The position numbers and the translations under genes are program-made. A DNA stretch of 64,000 bases from Dipteris shenzhenensis. Lineage: Eukaryota; Polypodiophyta; Polypodiopsida; Gleicheniales. The notes beneath the pieces were generated by a model. It worked only from the letters and a program-made list of their open reading frames with translations. It ran no database searches and was not told the DNA's origin. Shown in pieces: positions 1 through 10,875 of this stretch. Where the stretch lies: assembly GCA_047967505.1 (NCBI GenBank), contig CM106538.1; one strand, written 5' to 3'. Every line of letters begins with the position of its first letter. The stretch's first letter is position 1.

Positions 1-906
1 GTGAAGGAACGCATGCTCATTCTCCACACCTTTAGCTTTACATGCTGTGAGGAACTTCCTAACATGAGCTTCCGCATCCTCATGGAGGTGGCCTTTGAAC
101 TTTTGAGTCTTCACGTGGACCTTGTTGAGTAGCTCAAGAAGTCTAGCTCTGTCTGGGGGACTGAGAACGGCCATCCCCACCCGAGAGGTTGGAGAAGATG
201 CAAGAGTTGGAGGGAGTCCTGATGGGGCTGTAATGAGTGTTGGTGTTCCCAAGGAGGAGACCACCCCGACAACTCCTCCTGTGGAGGACCACAATGGGGA
301 AGTCACTACTGATGTAGTCATAGAGGGAGTGTACCCAGATGGTAGCGCGTAAGTGGGGGGTCTCGGTGTTGCAGAGGGAAAGGGTGAGAACATGGAAGAT
401 GTGGGGGTGAAAGAGGATGGGGGAGCATTTGGGAAAGAAAGGGACGGAGCTGAAGTCATGGATGAGTAGGCAGAAGGGAAGGAAGGAGGTGGTGGAAAAG
501 GCAACACCGGTGTGGATGGAAAGGGAGATGAAACCATCGTGGCAGGTAAAGGCATGGCCGGAGCAAAAGTACCCCCCAATGGAATAGATGTAGAAGAAGG
601 ATTAGCTAGGAGCCCGAAGCTATGCATAACAGATGAGGTCGCAGCTTGTCCACAAGAGGTTGAGGCAGGAGCAGATGGAGTCACCACTCCGGTAGAAGAG
701 GTGGTTGATGAAGACATCGTTGCAGGAAGAGAAGAGGGGCTTCCTTGACCTTGATGAGTCCCTGAGGAGCCCTCGTCCTTAGTACCCTCTTCTTTCACCT
801 GTTCTCCGCTTTTTTTGCACTTCTTCTTCTCCGGAGTCCGGATCTGACCACCAGGGTCCCTGTTGGTCCAAGTCAATGAGAGTGTCGATGAAGTTACTTG
901 CTCTGG
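1..906 (-). CDS. Ty3/gypsy-like gag polyprotein, partial at the window edge
   Basis: The minus-strand frame stays open from the stop codon at 907-909 to the first base of the window, so the C-terminal part lies outside. The N-terminal two thirds is a basic segment (TPEKKKCKKSGEQ) followed by a long Ser/Pro/Thr-rich linker. The last 50 residues before the edge (RARLLELLNKV, KFKGHLHEDAEAHVRKFL, then ACKAKGVENEHAFL) match the start of the retrotransposon gag domain seen in plant Ty3/gypsy elements, where an F-x-G segment is followed by a helix ending in F-L. The role would be the nucleocapsid-forming structural protein. No zinc knuckle is visible because the frame leaves the window. Family assignment rests on pattern recognition and could be another gag-bearing element. 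Confidence 0.5.
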
Positions 907-1078
907 CTACTGCTCCAGTGGGCTCACTTTGTGCTCGAGTTGAGGGCTTCGCAAACTTACGTCGCACGTAATGCTTCTTGTACCTAGTTTGGTCTGCCGG
1001 AAGTCTTTTCTCCACTCTCCTCAAGTACCTCCTAGTTCTCTCACTAGCTCCTTCAAAGGTTTCAGAACTACTCGGCAT
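779..1078 (-). pseudogene. Possible N-terminal piece of the same gag, in another frame
   Basis: A 99-codon frame begins with ATG at 1078 and overlaps the long gag frame between 779 and 906. It is rich in Arg/Lys (RRYLRRVEKRLPADQ, then YKKHYVRRKFA) and then acidic (DPDSGEEEVQKK). The basic-then-acidic layout and the position directly upstream of the gag linker suggest that it is the true amino terminus, joined to the downstream frame by a one-base frameshift near 800-900. That would make the element non-functional. The alternative is chance. Confidence 0.3.
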
Positions 1079-1114
1079 AAGACCTCTCTCTAGGACCCTA
1101 GAACACCACTTCTC

Positions 1115-1132
1115 TCGTGCTACTCAATACCA
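1115..1132 (-). promoter_or_regulatory. Possible primer-binding site and LTR end for the gag at the left edge
   Basis: Read on the minus strand, TGGTATTGAGTAGC resembles the initiator-Met tRNA primer site TGGTATCAGAGC. It lies four bases after a ...GGGACA end that could close an LTR (plus-strand TG at 1137). It sits about 40 bases upstream of the gag ATG at 1078. The match is imperfect and no second LTR is visible. Confidence 0.2.
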
Positions 1133-1137
1133 GCAGT

Positions 1138-1817
1138 GTCCCACCGTGATCGCCATAAACTGTTTGAGGGGAGGGGTTCCTATCCTTCCGGAGGTGTTAC
1201 CGGAGGCCAAAGGCCACTGGTGTGAGAAGCATGAGTTGTGCAATGCTCTAATGCAATGGATCGTGCAGAGCGCACCGTGCAGTAGTGTGCGAGTGTCGTA
1301 TGCTATACTGCAGTGAACGACGACGTAAGAGTGCACTATGCTAAGTGACAATCACCGGTGAACTCCACAACATAAGCAAAATAAGAAAATCCTACACTGG
1401 TGAACAATCCCCATATCCGGAAGAGACAAGAGAGATGAGAAAGTGACCGAATTGGCCAATGTACATATCACTGGACGTATCCCCAGGTCACAAGTCGCAA
1501 GTCACAAGAATACACAAGTCGCAAATCACCAGAATACACAGGTCTATCCCCATAGTAGACAAAGGGTACACACAAATCTCTCACATTCGCTCCTTGGCGA
1601 GCTCGTAGCTCTAGCCTCTATCTCTCCTCACTCTCCTCCCTTTCGCTCCCGTGCCGAATGCCGAATGCTGAATGCCGCCCCTTTCTCTCTCCCTTCTCCT
1701 TCATCTTCATCCCCCGCCTTGGAGGGTCCCTTCTTCGCTGAGAATTCCCCCTCTTTCTTCCCATTGGTCATCCTCTTATCTCCTTAGCTGTTGAGGATAG
1801 CCGTTGCGCCGCTGGCT
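1138..1817. other. No gene recognised; possible LTR sequence
   Basis: If the primer-site call is right, part of this stretch is the LTR of the edge element. It holds a short imperfect repeat (cacaagaatacacaagtcgcaaatcaccagaatacac, quoted here only by its core 'agaatacacaagtcgcaa') near 1490-1540. Open frames here show no family motif. Confidence 0.3.
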
Positions 1818-1997
1818 CTCTTGATGGCTTCAGCGACTTCCTGACTCCCTGACTTGCCAGCCTGATGGTATAAATTCTCCATGTGCAGGTGAGCTGGTTC
1901 ACCGCACCTCTTGATGGCTTCGGCGACTTTCTGACTCCCTGACTCGCCAGCCCGATGGTGTAAATTCTCCATGTGCAGGTGAGTTGGTTCACCGCAC
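1818..1997. repeat. 90-bp tandem duplication
   Basis: Two consecutive copies, 1818-1907 and 1908-1997, both start CTCTTGATGGCTTC and end TTCACCGCAC, with only a handful of differences. Each carries GGTATAAATTC or GGTGTAAATTC followed by TCCATGTGCAGG. No coding role is evident. Confidence 0.85.
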
Positions 1998-2091
1998 CAC
2001 TGCACCACTATATCACTGAACCACTGTGTAATATAAATACTCCTGACTGCTCCATGTGCTAAGCTCACTCTCCGTGTGCGCAGCTCTTGAT

Positions 2092-2168
2092 GACCTGTGG
2101 TTGACATGTGTCGACCTGTGGTTGACCTGTGTCGACCTGTGGTTGACCTGTGTCGACCTGTGGTTGAC
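2092..2168. repeat. 21-bp minisatellite, 3.7 copies
   Basis: The unit GACCTGTGGTTGACCTGTGTC starts at 2092, 2113, 2134 and 2155. The last copy is partial and one copy reads GACATG. Further looser copies of GTGGTCAAC continue to about 2290. Because 21 is divisible by three, the frames across it show a 7-residue repeat; I regard that as incidental. Confidence 0.85.
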
Positions 2169-2259
2169 AGCCTCGGACAGTACTCCTGGATGAACCCGTG
2201 TGATCGCGTGGCTAACTTGTGTTGACACATGGTCAACATGTGGTCAACAGATGTCGTCA

Positions 2260-2730
2260 TGTGGTCAACGCCTGTCGACAGGTGGTCGTGTGATAAGGTA
2301 ACATATGGGCAGCCCTCTCTCTAGGGCATATTTTGTAGATCCTTTCTTCTCTCAAGATCAGGCCTCTCTCCACCTCTAGATCATGTGAACAGGTTTTGAT
2401 TTTGCAGATTAGATGTCTTTTAGATGTTGATATGTATTTCCCGAGGTATTTGTGCATCCCATAGTTGTCCATTGAATTAATTTCCTGTTTATAGAACTGC
2501 ATTTTTATCCCTGAGTTTTGCCATAGTTTTTGTAGCATTGTCTATGTTAGTATCTCCTTGATTTCACATGCAGCTGTTATACCCCATGATTCCATCCACT
2601 TTATCCCCTCTCTGTGCCATCCTGTGATTTTCATAGCGTCCATCACCTTTGTGTGGTATCCCATTGGCGTCCATCTTCTCAATGCCATAAATTGGCACAT
2701 TGCCTCTCCTTCTAGAGGTATCATACTTGC
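2260..2730 (-). pseudogene. LINE ORF2 C-terminal fragment
   Basis: The minus strand encodes two frame pieces (2724-2542 and 2538-2257). They read like the end of a non-LTR retrotransposon ORF2, which carries conserved basic and cysteine/histidine residues after the reverse transcriptase. Visible features are MGYHTKVMDAM, then YLGKYISTSKRHLICKIK, then SHDLEVERG, then EERIYKICPRE. The order 'R-x-L-I-C-K-I-K ... H-x-L-x-V-E-R-G ... E-R-x-x-K-x-C' fits the family. At least one in-frame stop separates the pieces. No reverse transcriptase core is present, so this is a remnant. Confidence 0.4.
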
Positions 2731-2739
2731 TTCAGCTAG

Positions 2740-4028
2740 TAGGATGGGGTAGGGTGTTTGTGCTTTAACCCCTAACTCCCCAATTAGGGATAGAGAAAGA
2801 AAGAAAGAAAGAAAGAAAGTTTATTAAAGTCTTCGAAAGACCGATGTTTTCTATGAGATTGTGAGAACTTGATACAATAAGCTGAAAGGGTGGGAGCTAC
2901 TAAAGCATCATCACCCATGCTAAATGCTGAGTGCTACATAGTCATAACATCATCATCATCATCATCATCATCATCATATCAAGTCAGATCAATGCAAGTT
3001 TGGTTAGATACAAGAGATCTATGAGTGGAAGACCCCCCAAAGAGGAGCTCATGATGGGCCCGGTGATGGGCGAGGTTGTAGTGGTATGAGATTAGATATA
3101 GAACGTTGGCGGCTATCTGTGATGTGTCTGTCGTGGCCTCCTAGTGGTGGATTTGTGTGAGAAGGGTCATAGTGACTCTTGTTGGTCGTGCTTTGGCCTT
3201 GAACGTGGATGGGATGTCCCCAAGCATGATCTGTGCGTCCACCCTCTGTCGAGTGTGTCATTACTGGCTCTAGATCTCTACCACGTCGACCTCTCGTGGT
3301 CTATGTAGTCTGGAAGAACTCTGCAATGATACTTTTTGATGAACTCCCTATGTGTTTTGTCCTTGTCTCTATGATCTCAGTATGTAGCCTAAGTGCTTTC
3401 AAAGCTGGGTACTATTGGTGGCGGCATGAGATTCCAGAATGATGGAATGGACAAGGTGGAGTGCATGAAGATGGGATGCGAGCATATGAGTGGTCAGTGC
3501 CCTTTCAATTCTTCATAAGGCCATAGAGATTAGATACTAGAGTTTCTTTGATTATTGTAATCCCTTTCTATCCCTAGTCAATGACCCATAACTTCTCAGT
3601 ACCTTTTTCCTCGCTATCTCACTCAATATGACTTTGATTTTAGAGCTGTTCGGACCAATGTTCTTCCCCTGACTAATCCCATTGATTTGCATACTAATTC
3701 GCGAAATACTAGGTACTCATGTCGTGACATCCCCTCTTGCTTAAATTTTAGCTGTCCTCAAGCTAATAACTAAACAGGGTTGAATTCCTATCTTAGGTAG
3801 TGTTTGCGAACTACATGCAGATATATTCAATGGAGGCATCCGTATAACCCATCTCTCTTTCTTTGCTATCTTACCACTCATCCTCAAGCTTCTAATCCCT
3901 TAGGTTCATTTTATTTTATTCCTTCCTTTTAATAAAATAATAATCAAAAGGACGGGTAGTAATACTTCTCTTCTTAGCGTCTTGTCATTGTCCCTCTTAT
4001 CTCTGTTCTGCAAGATAAAGTAAACAAA
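2740..4028. other. No gene recognised; two microsatellites
   Basis: A (GAAA)n tract lies at 2794-2819 and a (CAT)10 tract at 2948-2977. Open frames here are short and without recognisable domains. Confidence 0.6.
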
Positions 4029-4215
4029 TGGTCTAGTCCCAAGTGATCGGCTTGGAACTACTCTTCTACAATAAACTGGTCTAGTCCCAAGTGACCGGCT
4101 TGGAAGTGCTCTTCTATAATTAACTAATGGTCTAGTCCCAAGTGATCGGCTTGGAACTACTCTTCTGTAATAAAAATGGTCTAGTCCCAAGTGATCGGCT
4201 TGGAACTACTAGGAA
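4029..4215. repeat. 48-51-bp tandem repeat, four copies
   Basis: The core TGGTCTAGTCCCAAGTGATC followed by GGCTTGGAACTACT starts at 4029, 4077, 4128 and 4177. A few A/T-rich spacer bases separate the copies. The spacing is regular but the spacers are also similar to each other, so this is a minisatellite. The minus-strand frame through it reads a repetitive Arg/Ser-rich peptide with no other support. Confidence 0.8.
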
Positions 4216-7085
4216 TGCCTTGAGTAATACATTGCCTTAGGTTTCAGCTTACCAACCTGAAACAGATTAACAATTGGGTGGTAAGTCCAATCATCAATCC
4301 CTTACAATGGATTTTCCAATTGTACTCTCAAAGATACAATTGGTAACCTTCTTCCATAGATTGACGGGTATAACCTTCTTCCATAAATTGACAGGTATAA
4401 CACTGTTTGTTGGTACCATGGCCTCTAAATAATGGTGGGAAAGGCTTTTATAGCCTTGAAGGCTTTTGTAACTGCCATCTCACAGATTGGTCCGTAACTG
4501 CCATTCACAGACCTGTCTGTAACTTGCCATTTTTACAGACTGTTCTGTGAGTTTACAGACTGGATCTGAGCCTATAAAAGGCTGCTGCAAATCCCTATTG
4601 CTGTCTGGGGATGACCTATTCTGGGTCCTATAAATGGCCTAGACTGGCTGCTGCTGGCGTTTCATATGTATTGCTGCCGATGTCTGCTGCAGACACATTC
4701 TCAGAGGCTGATAGATGCCTGCAACATTTCCTAGGTATGTGCTCTATCTGCCAGGGTAGGTGTTTATTGTTCAGACTTTAATGTTCACTTTTAAATTTTT
4801 ATACCAGTATTGGCACGCAGTGGGAGATTTTGCATCTTCCTTGGCTAATCTTGAGCGCTGGATGTTTTCATGTAGGGTGAGCTCGAAGTGGGTAGATGAG
4901 GTTGCGAGTGGGAGACCTTGGGATTGGCATTGTGAAGGTGTATAGCTCAGCTTGTAGACAGCAGAGGGGACCCTTTTGGTGTTAGCTCACGTTTGATTGC
5001 TTGATGTATTCTTGATTGTTGGAGGTGGCTTTGACAACCCAAAGATTTGGAGAGGAGTATGTGGTTGTGACGTTCTCAGAGTTTCCCATATAGAGAGAGG
5101 TTCTTGGTGGTAGTTTATTTTCTTCATTAGAGGTGGGGGTCCTTGTGGGAGTTAAGAGTTGATCTGAGTATATGCAGCCTTAGCTATTCCTTTGGACAAT
5201 GCAGACATGATTGCCTTCTAGAGAAGCTGGACAATTTTTATACATGGGATGGGCCATGGAGACAGGAAGTACCATAGGTTTCCTAGTAGGCGTGTCAAAT
5301 TTGGACCATGTGCTTCCATAGTACTGTGCTTGGAACAGCCAGGGTGAACGTCTGAACTACCTCTACGAGGATGAGGATGTTCAAGAAAGAATCACACGGA
5401 TATGGACCTCGGAGGGCACGTCCCCTTAGGATGGCTGAGCGCAATGGATGGCCGATTGGACTAAGAGGATTGTTTTCTGGTAAAAAGTGACTTCTATAGT
5501 GGAAACCACAGCAAAGCAAAATCCTATTGGCTTTGTCCCAAGGTGCACATCATAAGGGTAACTGCATTAGCAGCACCCTTGGAAGTACGACCTTGAATCA
5601 AACAAGATGATAGTTAGGAGGCTGCAGCAAAAATCTATTTTTAGTTTTGTTTTAAAAAAATGATCCACATATACAAAGGTTGTCCTTTTTGTATGATTGT
5701 AGCATTAGCAAGAAGGAGCTCGTGTTTGCAGGAATGAGCTCCAGGAAATCAATTTTCAGCCCAAAAGTCTGCAAAAACCAGGTCTTTGTACCCTGTACAG
5801 ACCCAAGTGTATATGTGAAGGCATTGGAAAGAATTTGCAGGCCGCAACAAAGTCTGAAGTTACATGTATATGGATACAAGTCATAACATTATTGTACAGA
5901 ATGAGGGGGCAGAAGTTGATGGTACCATGTATAGGCAGCTTGTTGGATGCTTGATCTAACTTGCCATGACACATTCAAAGGAAGGAGTGAGCTAACAGAT
6001 GGTACATCCTAAGAATACGTTGGAAACCTGCTATGAGGATGTTACTGAGATATGTGAGGATTCACTTGATTGTGCCTACTTTATGCTAGAGCACCGAAGG
6101 TTAGACTCATAGGCTCTCGTGATAATTGGGTAGGAGATAGGTAGGCACACAAATCTATTATAAGAGCAGCAAACGACAGACCTTAGAGGATCAGCAGGGA
6201 CGGGCCTAGAGTTCCTCGGTATAGCTCAGGTGGAGCATGCAGATTGGGACTCCTTCTTGTTTGCTGTGGGAGGTTGGGACAGCTGGAGGGAGCCTTCCTT
6301 TTGCAGATGGACAGGGAGTCTGGACTTCTCTTGGGGTTACAATTGACAGAGGTCGAGTATATGACACATATCTTGATTGTGTGAGGATTTATCACTTTCA
6401 CTGCATGGGCTCATCAAAGAGAGTGCATTCTCACAAAGGCACTCTTACATGAAAGCGTCAAGTTTGGAGCTAAATCCTTTGTAAAGATCTTTGTAGCATT
6501 TTGCACTTTTGTGACCATTATAAAGATAGTTACTTTCCACATGCCATACAAGGATAGAGCTATTTAATACAATGGGCAAGATAGGGAAATAACAAAAGGT
6601 TTTTTGATACGATTTCCAGAGTGTGCATATATTCTTCAGGTACACCGATTGTCATGAGGAGGATCCCCAACCTGCTTGGGACAGACGTTAAGGGCTCTAT
6701 GTCATAACTGAGTAGAATGGTTTCTAAATTGGTTGGGAGTTGAAGGAGGTGCCCACTCTTGATGGTTCCTAATAAGTTTGTGAAATAGATGTAGGCATAT
6801 GTGTCCTCATGAAAGGGAAAAAAATCTCACAGATATTGCATATTGGCAATACAACATTTGTAAATATGTTTCTCTCATTGCCGTAATGACATTTTCTAAT
6901 TCTTGATCGGTAGTTTAAGTGAAATTTGCAATAAGCTTACTTCATTTTATTGTATTCCTTTGCTTGATCTTGTTTGTTTCGATGTTGTTCACGTTTTATT
7001 TTTGATTTTATAGAATGATATTTTTCATGACAACTGTATAATATGTTTCACAAAATGTATGCTGTCTTTTTGTGTTGGTGCTCAG
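4216..7085. other. No exon recognised; upstream intron or flank of the Deg gene
   Basis: I searched this stretch for the protease motifs expected upstream of the Deg PDZ exons (catalytic His, Asp and the GNSGG serine motif) and for the PDZ1 segment, and found none. A TATA-like CCTATAAAAGG occurs near 4570 and a tract of degenerate 'acagactg/gtaactgcca' repeats near 4490-4560. The end (7040-7085) is T-rich and closes with a good splice acceptor, so at least the last part is intron. Confidence 0.45.
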
Positions 7086-7289
7086 ATTCGTCCTTTGGTA
7101 CCTATTCACCAATTTGATCAGCTTCCAAGCTTCTTTATTTTCGCGGGGTTGGTTTTCACGCCATTGACTCAGCCTTACCTCCATGAATATGGTGAGGATT
7201 GGTACAATACGTCACCTCGTCGGTTGTGTGATCAAGCACTACATGCAATGCCAACAAAGTTTGGGGAACAAATTGTCGTTCTATCACAG
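7086..7289 (+). CDS. Deg protease exon A (PDZ linker, 68 codons)
   Basis: The exon starts after ...TTGGTGCTCAG and ends at CTATCACAG before GTGGGG. It begins [10 protein letters not shown] and ends VVLSQ. Both borders are in phase 0. Confidence 0.75.
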
Positions 7290-9546
7290 GTGGGGTGGAA
7301 TATTTCCTTTTGCTTTGTACGAAAGAATGACTTCTATGTCTTTGCTGATTATGTAAGGGTGCTTGTGCATATGTGTGTGTGTGATTCACAAAAGAGTAGA
7401 TGAATTTGTCTCTTTCGGAAATGCCATTTTCATTGACATGCAGATTTATGTAAATTGTGGACGTGGTAGGTAGTTTAGTCCAAGGCAAATTGTGTGGGTT
7501 CGATCACATGATGGACCTTCTTTTATGTAGAGGTAGAGGACATAGGGTCTTTGAAATAGGCAGGCTTTTTGAAACTTATCATCTCCTTTTTCTAAAAATA
7601 GCTTGGGGAATATAAACAACCAACACAAGGAGGTGCCTCAATATGGAGAGGGAGGCTGTGTAGCATCCCTTTTGGAATTATCTATTCACAGTGTTCGTTT
7701 GTTGTTGGGGACTGGTGGTGTCTTGGGTCTGGAAGGTAGCAAAATTCTGTTGGAGGAGCTGTTTGCTAACGGGGACATATCTACCTTCGAAGAAGAGGCT
7801 GTGATCACTCACGCCATAGGTAGCGAGTAAAGCTTCAGTGACAAACATTCTAAGCGTCTTCCCACGTCAATTCTGCAAAGGGTCGAAGCTGGTCGTGTTT
7901 GGTCGTAAATCGTGTCGCCGGAGTCATCTCAATCGGGTGCCTCCGAGGGACGATGCATGATCTATTGCATTGAGTTTGAATGAGAGGCTGTTTAGGGCTA
8001 CAGGGAGGAGACACCCGGTGGAGTCAACGAAGGTGAAGACAGATGTTTGAAAAATGAGATAAGGTCTGGGGGCCCGTAAGGAGGCTGAAAGAAGACTGAA
8101 ACGTAAGAGGCGATGCCAATTGAACTCCCTTAATATTATGCATGAACAAATGGATTGTTTGAGCTGGGCCGCCATCATAATGGCTGGTGCATGTGATGCC
8201 TCGAAAGAGCTAGTATGAGTATGAGTTACTCTGTTATTGTTTTTTGTCTCATAGGCTCGTGGCCTCCCGAAGGCGGTAATACATCTCTCTCTCTCTCTTC
8301 TCTCTCTCTTGCTGACCTTGTTTGGCCTCTACATTGTTGAGTTATCCATGTTTATTGATACTCTTGAAAGAGAGGGGTCACCCTTGGCTAGACAATGCTG
8401 CTGATCTTACTTTATGTAGAAAATGATGTGGAATTTCCCCGCACAAAGGGCCCTGGCATGCATCTCTTTCATGAGCAAGCTTCCATGGCGAGCTTTGCGA
8501 AGTCTTGTTGTTTTCGCCATGCAAAAGTTCAGTTGGAATTCAGGTGAACTTGAGCAGGGGTTGACAGCACGTGAGCTCCCCTTGTCACTATCAGACATAC
8601 CATCACTATCACTAGGTTTAGCTACCACTCCCACACAGTCCATCTCCATCTCTTGGAGTTTTGAGTGAAGAAGTCCTTCCATTACAACATTATTACTGTC
8701 ACAACTAATGATTCACATATATTGTTTGTTAGTGGTTGCGGTGCTTCATTCTCACCTTGAAGATGATTAACTTTGAAAACAAAATCTGCCAGTATGGTTT
8801 CAAGGGAAGTTCTCAAATTAACTCTTGGTACTTCTGTGGATTTGCTTTGCAGATTTTGGTAGATGATATCAACACTGGCTTTGAACGACTTGCTGAGCTT
8901 CAGGTGTGGGGCTACTGAGTTAATGTCATAAATTTGCTTTATCGTATTGTGATGCTTCATGGTCTGTCTCATTCCTTTTTGCTTTTTATTATGAATCAAA
9001 AAAGCATTTTCCTTTTCATTTCTCTTTTGTTGTCGTTTTTGCGATGTTCAAATTGTAGTTTGTGATGAGAAAATTAAAAAACAACAGAGTGCAAGATATC
9101 TAGAATTGTCTAAAGTTTTCAGGAGACGTACTCGTCTCCTTCTCCACCCTGTACTCTATCGTAAAAGGAACAGAAAGATAGAAGAGCAGATGGAGAAGGA
9201 AATCACTTTTTTGTTCCTCATCATTTTAGTGGTGCCTCTCTCACTGCAGGTAAAGAAGGTGAATGGGGTGAGCATCCTTAACCTGCGGCACCTAAGGCAG
9301 CTGGTGGATGATTGTAAAGAGACAAGTATCCGTTTTGATTTGGAAGATGGCAGAGTTGTAGTTCTCAATTTTCAAGTTGCCAAAGAAGTTTCCTCTCGAA
9401 TATTGGAGCGCCATCGCATTCCTACTGCTATGTCAAAAGATATTATGGAAATGCCTGATGAAGTGCATCTAGAAGAATGGGAAAAAGCGGATAATACATG
9501 TGAAGAGGGGGTTGCAGAATCAGTCTGTTTGCAAGGAGCACGGTGA
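7086..9546 (+). CDS. DEG10-like: Deg-type serine protease, C-terminal exons (DEG10-like)
   Basis: Three exons (7086-7289, 8853-8903, 9250-9546) splice in phase 0 at GT...AG borders and give 183 residues ending in TGA. Plant Deg/HtrA proteases have a trypsin-like domain followed by PDZ domains; the C-terminal PDZ part controls oligomer assembly and substrate handling. Visible motifs are [42 protein letters not shown], the joined exon end [17 protein letters not shown], then [19 protein letters not shown] and [13 protein letters not shown]. These follow the order of the PDZ2-like region of Arabidopsis DEG10 and DEG9; the HQFDQLPS-type segment favours DEG10, which is mitochondrial. The catalytic domain exons are absent from this window, so this is either a gene with very long upstream introns or a 5'-truncated copy. 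The exons themselves are open and well conserved, which argues for a live gene. Confidence 0.75.
8240..8312 (+). repeat. Non-LTR element tail with (TC)n inside the Deg intron
   Basis: The sequence TTTTTGTCTCATAGGCTCGT, then GGCCTCCCGAAGG, then (TC)n closely matches 14,469-14,533, where it closes a LINE ORF1-like fragment. It is therefore likely the 3' end of a LINE or of a SINE that shares a LINE tail. The 400 bases upstream (about 7840-8240) are probably part of the same insertion but show no clear coding. Confidence 0.45.
8853..8903 (+). CDS. Deg protease exon B (17 codons)
   Basis: A micro-exon between acceptor TTTGCTTTGCAG and donor CAG/GTGTGG encodes [17 protein letters not shown]. It joins exon A and exon C in phase 0 and fits the family alignment across both junctions. 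Confidence 0.75.
9250..9546 (+). CDS. Deg protease terminal exon (98 codons and stop)
   Basis: The exon starts after the acceptor CTCTCACTGCAG. It opens with VKKVNGV, the carboxylate-loop region of the second PDZ, and continues through RHRIPTAMS, a conserved family end. A variable acidic tail follows. Stop TGA at 9544-9546. Confidence 0.75.
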   Translation, partial: VKKVNGVSILNLRHLRQLVDDCKETSIRFDLEDGRVVVLNFQVAKEVSSRILERHRIPTAMSKDIMEMPDEVHLEEWEKADNTCEEGVAESVCLQGAR

Positions 9547-10489
9547 ATGAGTGAGAGAGCATGACGTATTAGCCTTCGGTATTTGATGAAAGTTCATATC
9601 CAACAAGCATTGTGTGCTGCTGCTCCTACTTCTCGAATTTATGCTTGTTTCATGAAAGAGGCTTTATCGACTGAGCTTACTGTCCTGATAAGAGAAGCAG
9701 AATACAAAACCCAAAGTTGGGTATGTGAGACGTGAGGCCTATCCAGTCCTTACACTGGTGATAACATACGAAACTGTATCTTGGGTTTTGTTTAGTAAAA
9801 CTGAGTATGGAAGTCATGCAAAGGAAGGCAACATGGACTCAAAAATCAGCAAATTTTCTTAGTGGCTCAGGATTTCCTTTGAGAAGACTCGAGGCTATCA
9901 AAGGGAGAGCCCAAATCTTCAATTAGCATCAGCTTACATTTAGTACAATAATTTTGATCACATGGGGGTTTTCTATCCGTATATTGAAAATAGATGAAAT
10001 TGAGCTCTCCAAAGAGCACTATTTATCATACGTATTGTATCAAAATTCAAATTGATTGGGAACTCGAACGGCCTTCTGAAATTACCTTCTGTTTGTTTAA
10101 CTCCCTCGTTCTCGTCAGGTTCTCCACTCTGTCACTGTAATGTTTACTTTGTGAGCTCTTTGCATAATGTCCATCTACTTTGTTGATATTGCCTCAATAT
10201 ACTTTTTTGTTTCTATGTTTTGGTATGTTGATCAATGTTGTGCGGCTTCAACAATTGCGGTCGTCATGGAGAAGAAATTCCTTGATAAAGATACTGGTAA
10301 TGCTTGATTCAAGGGTGCTATGGTCTTGATGCTTTTAATCCGATTCAGGAGTAGTTCAACTAAGAGCTCGTCTTACGTCAGATGTACGTAAACCCGCAAC
10401 AGATTGTATCCTCCCCTGTCCCCCTTTCGCCTCTTGAAAAGCTGGAAAATATCAGAGTTATGATGATTTGTTTTGGGATGTAGAAAGAA
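9547..10489. other. Deg 3' flank; no further gene seen
   Basis: This is presumably the 3' UTR and intergenic sequence. I see no recognisable coding, and A/T-rich stretches are common. Confidence 0.5.
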
Positions 10490-10494
10490 GTACA

Positions 10495-10780
10495 TGTTGG
10501 AGATAAGTGCACACTAAGTGTACTATTTCCTAGTCTAAGTCTAAGTCTAGTCTTTATGTCTTGAGTGTGTGCCATGTGGCACTTCTACAATTATCCCATA
10601 AACACTCTTGCATTATGTCTTGTACTTTGGCCCATATATTCAATGGGTCACATCATTCTAATCTATCTGTCTAGCTTGTGTCTTGTCTACACTCTTCTCA
10701 AGGTATTTCTTATCTTTCAGTCTTGTCATCTCATTTCCATTTCCAGTTTCTAGTTCTAGTTCTTTTTCCATATTCCAACA
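10495..10780 (+). repeat. 5' LTR of the TR-GAG element
   Basis: Begins TGTTGGAGATAAGTG and ends ATATTCCAACA. It is identical to the 3' copy by eye and carries the element's promoter and polyadenylation signals by family rule. The short 62-codon frame inside it appears in both copies and is not a gene. Confidence 0.93.
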
Positions 10781-10796
10781 TGGTATCAGAGCTAGG
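10781..10796 (+). promoter_or_regulatory. Primer-binding site (initiator Met tRNA)
   Basis: TGGTATCAGAGCTAGG starts at the first base after the LTR. It is the standard copia minus-strand primer site. Confidence 0.92.
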
Positions 10797-10875
10797 TTGA
10801 TCCCTCTTCTCCCTCTTCTCTCCCCTCAAGTCTGTCTTCTCTCAGAACTCTCCCCCGCTGCAGTCTGCCTTTTTC

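Noticed and set aside
4029-4215. Regularly spaced repeats resembling a CRISPR array
   Set aside because: Only four units, the spacers are similar to each other and A/T-rich, and the genome is a plant's. It is a minisatellite.
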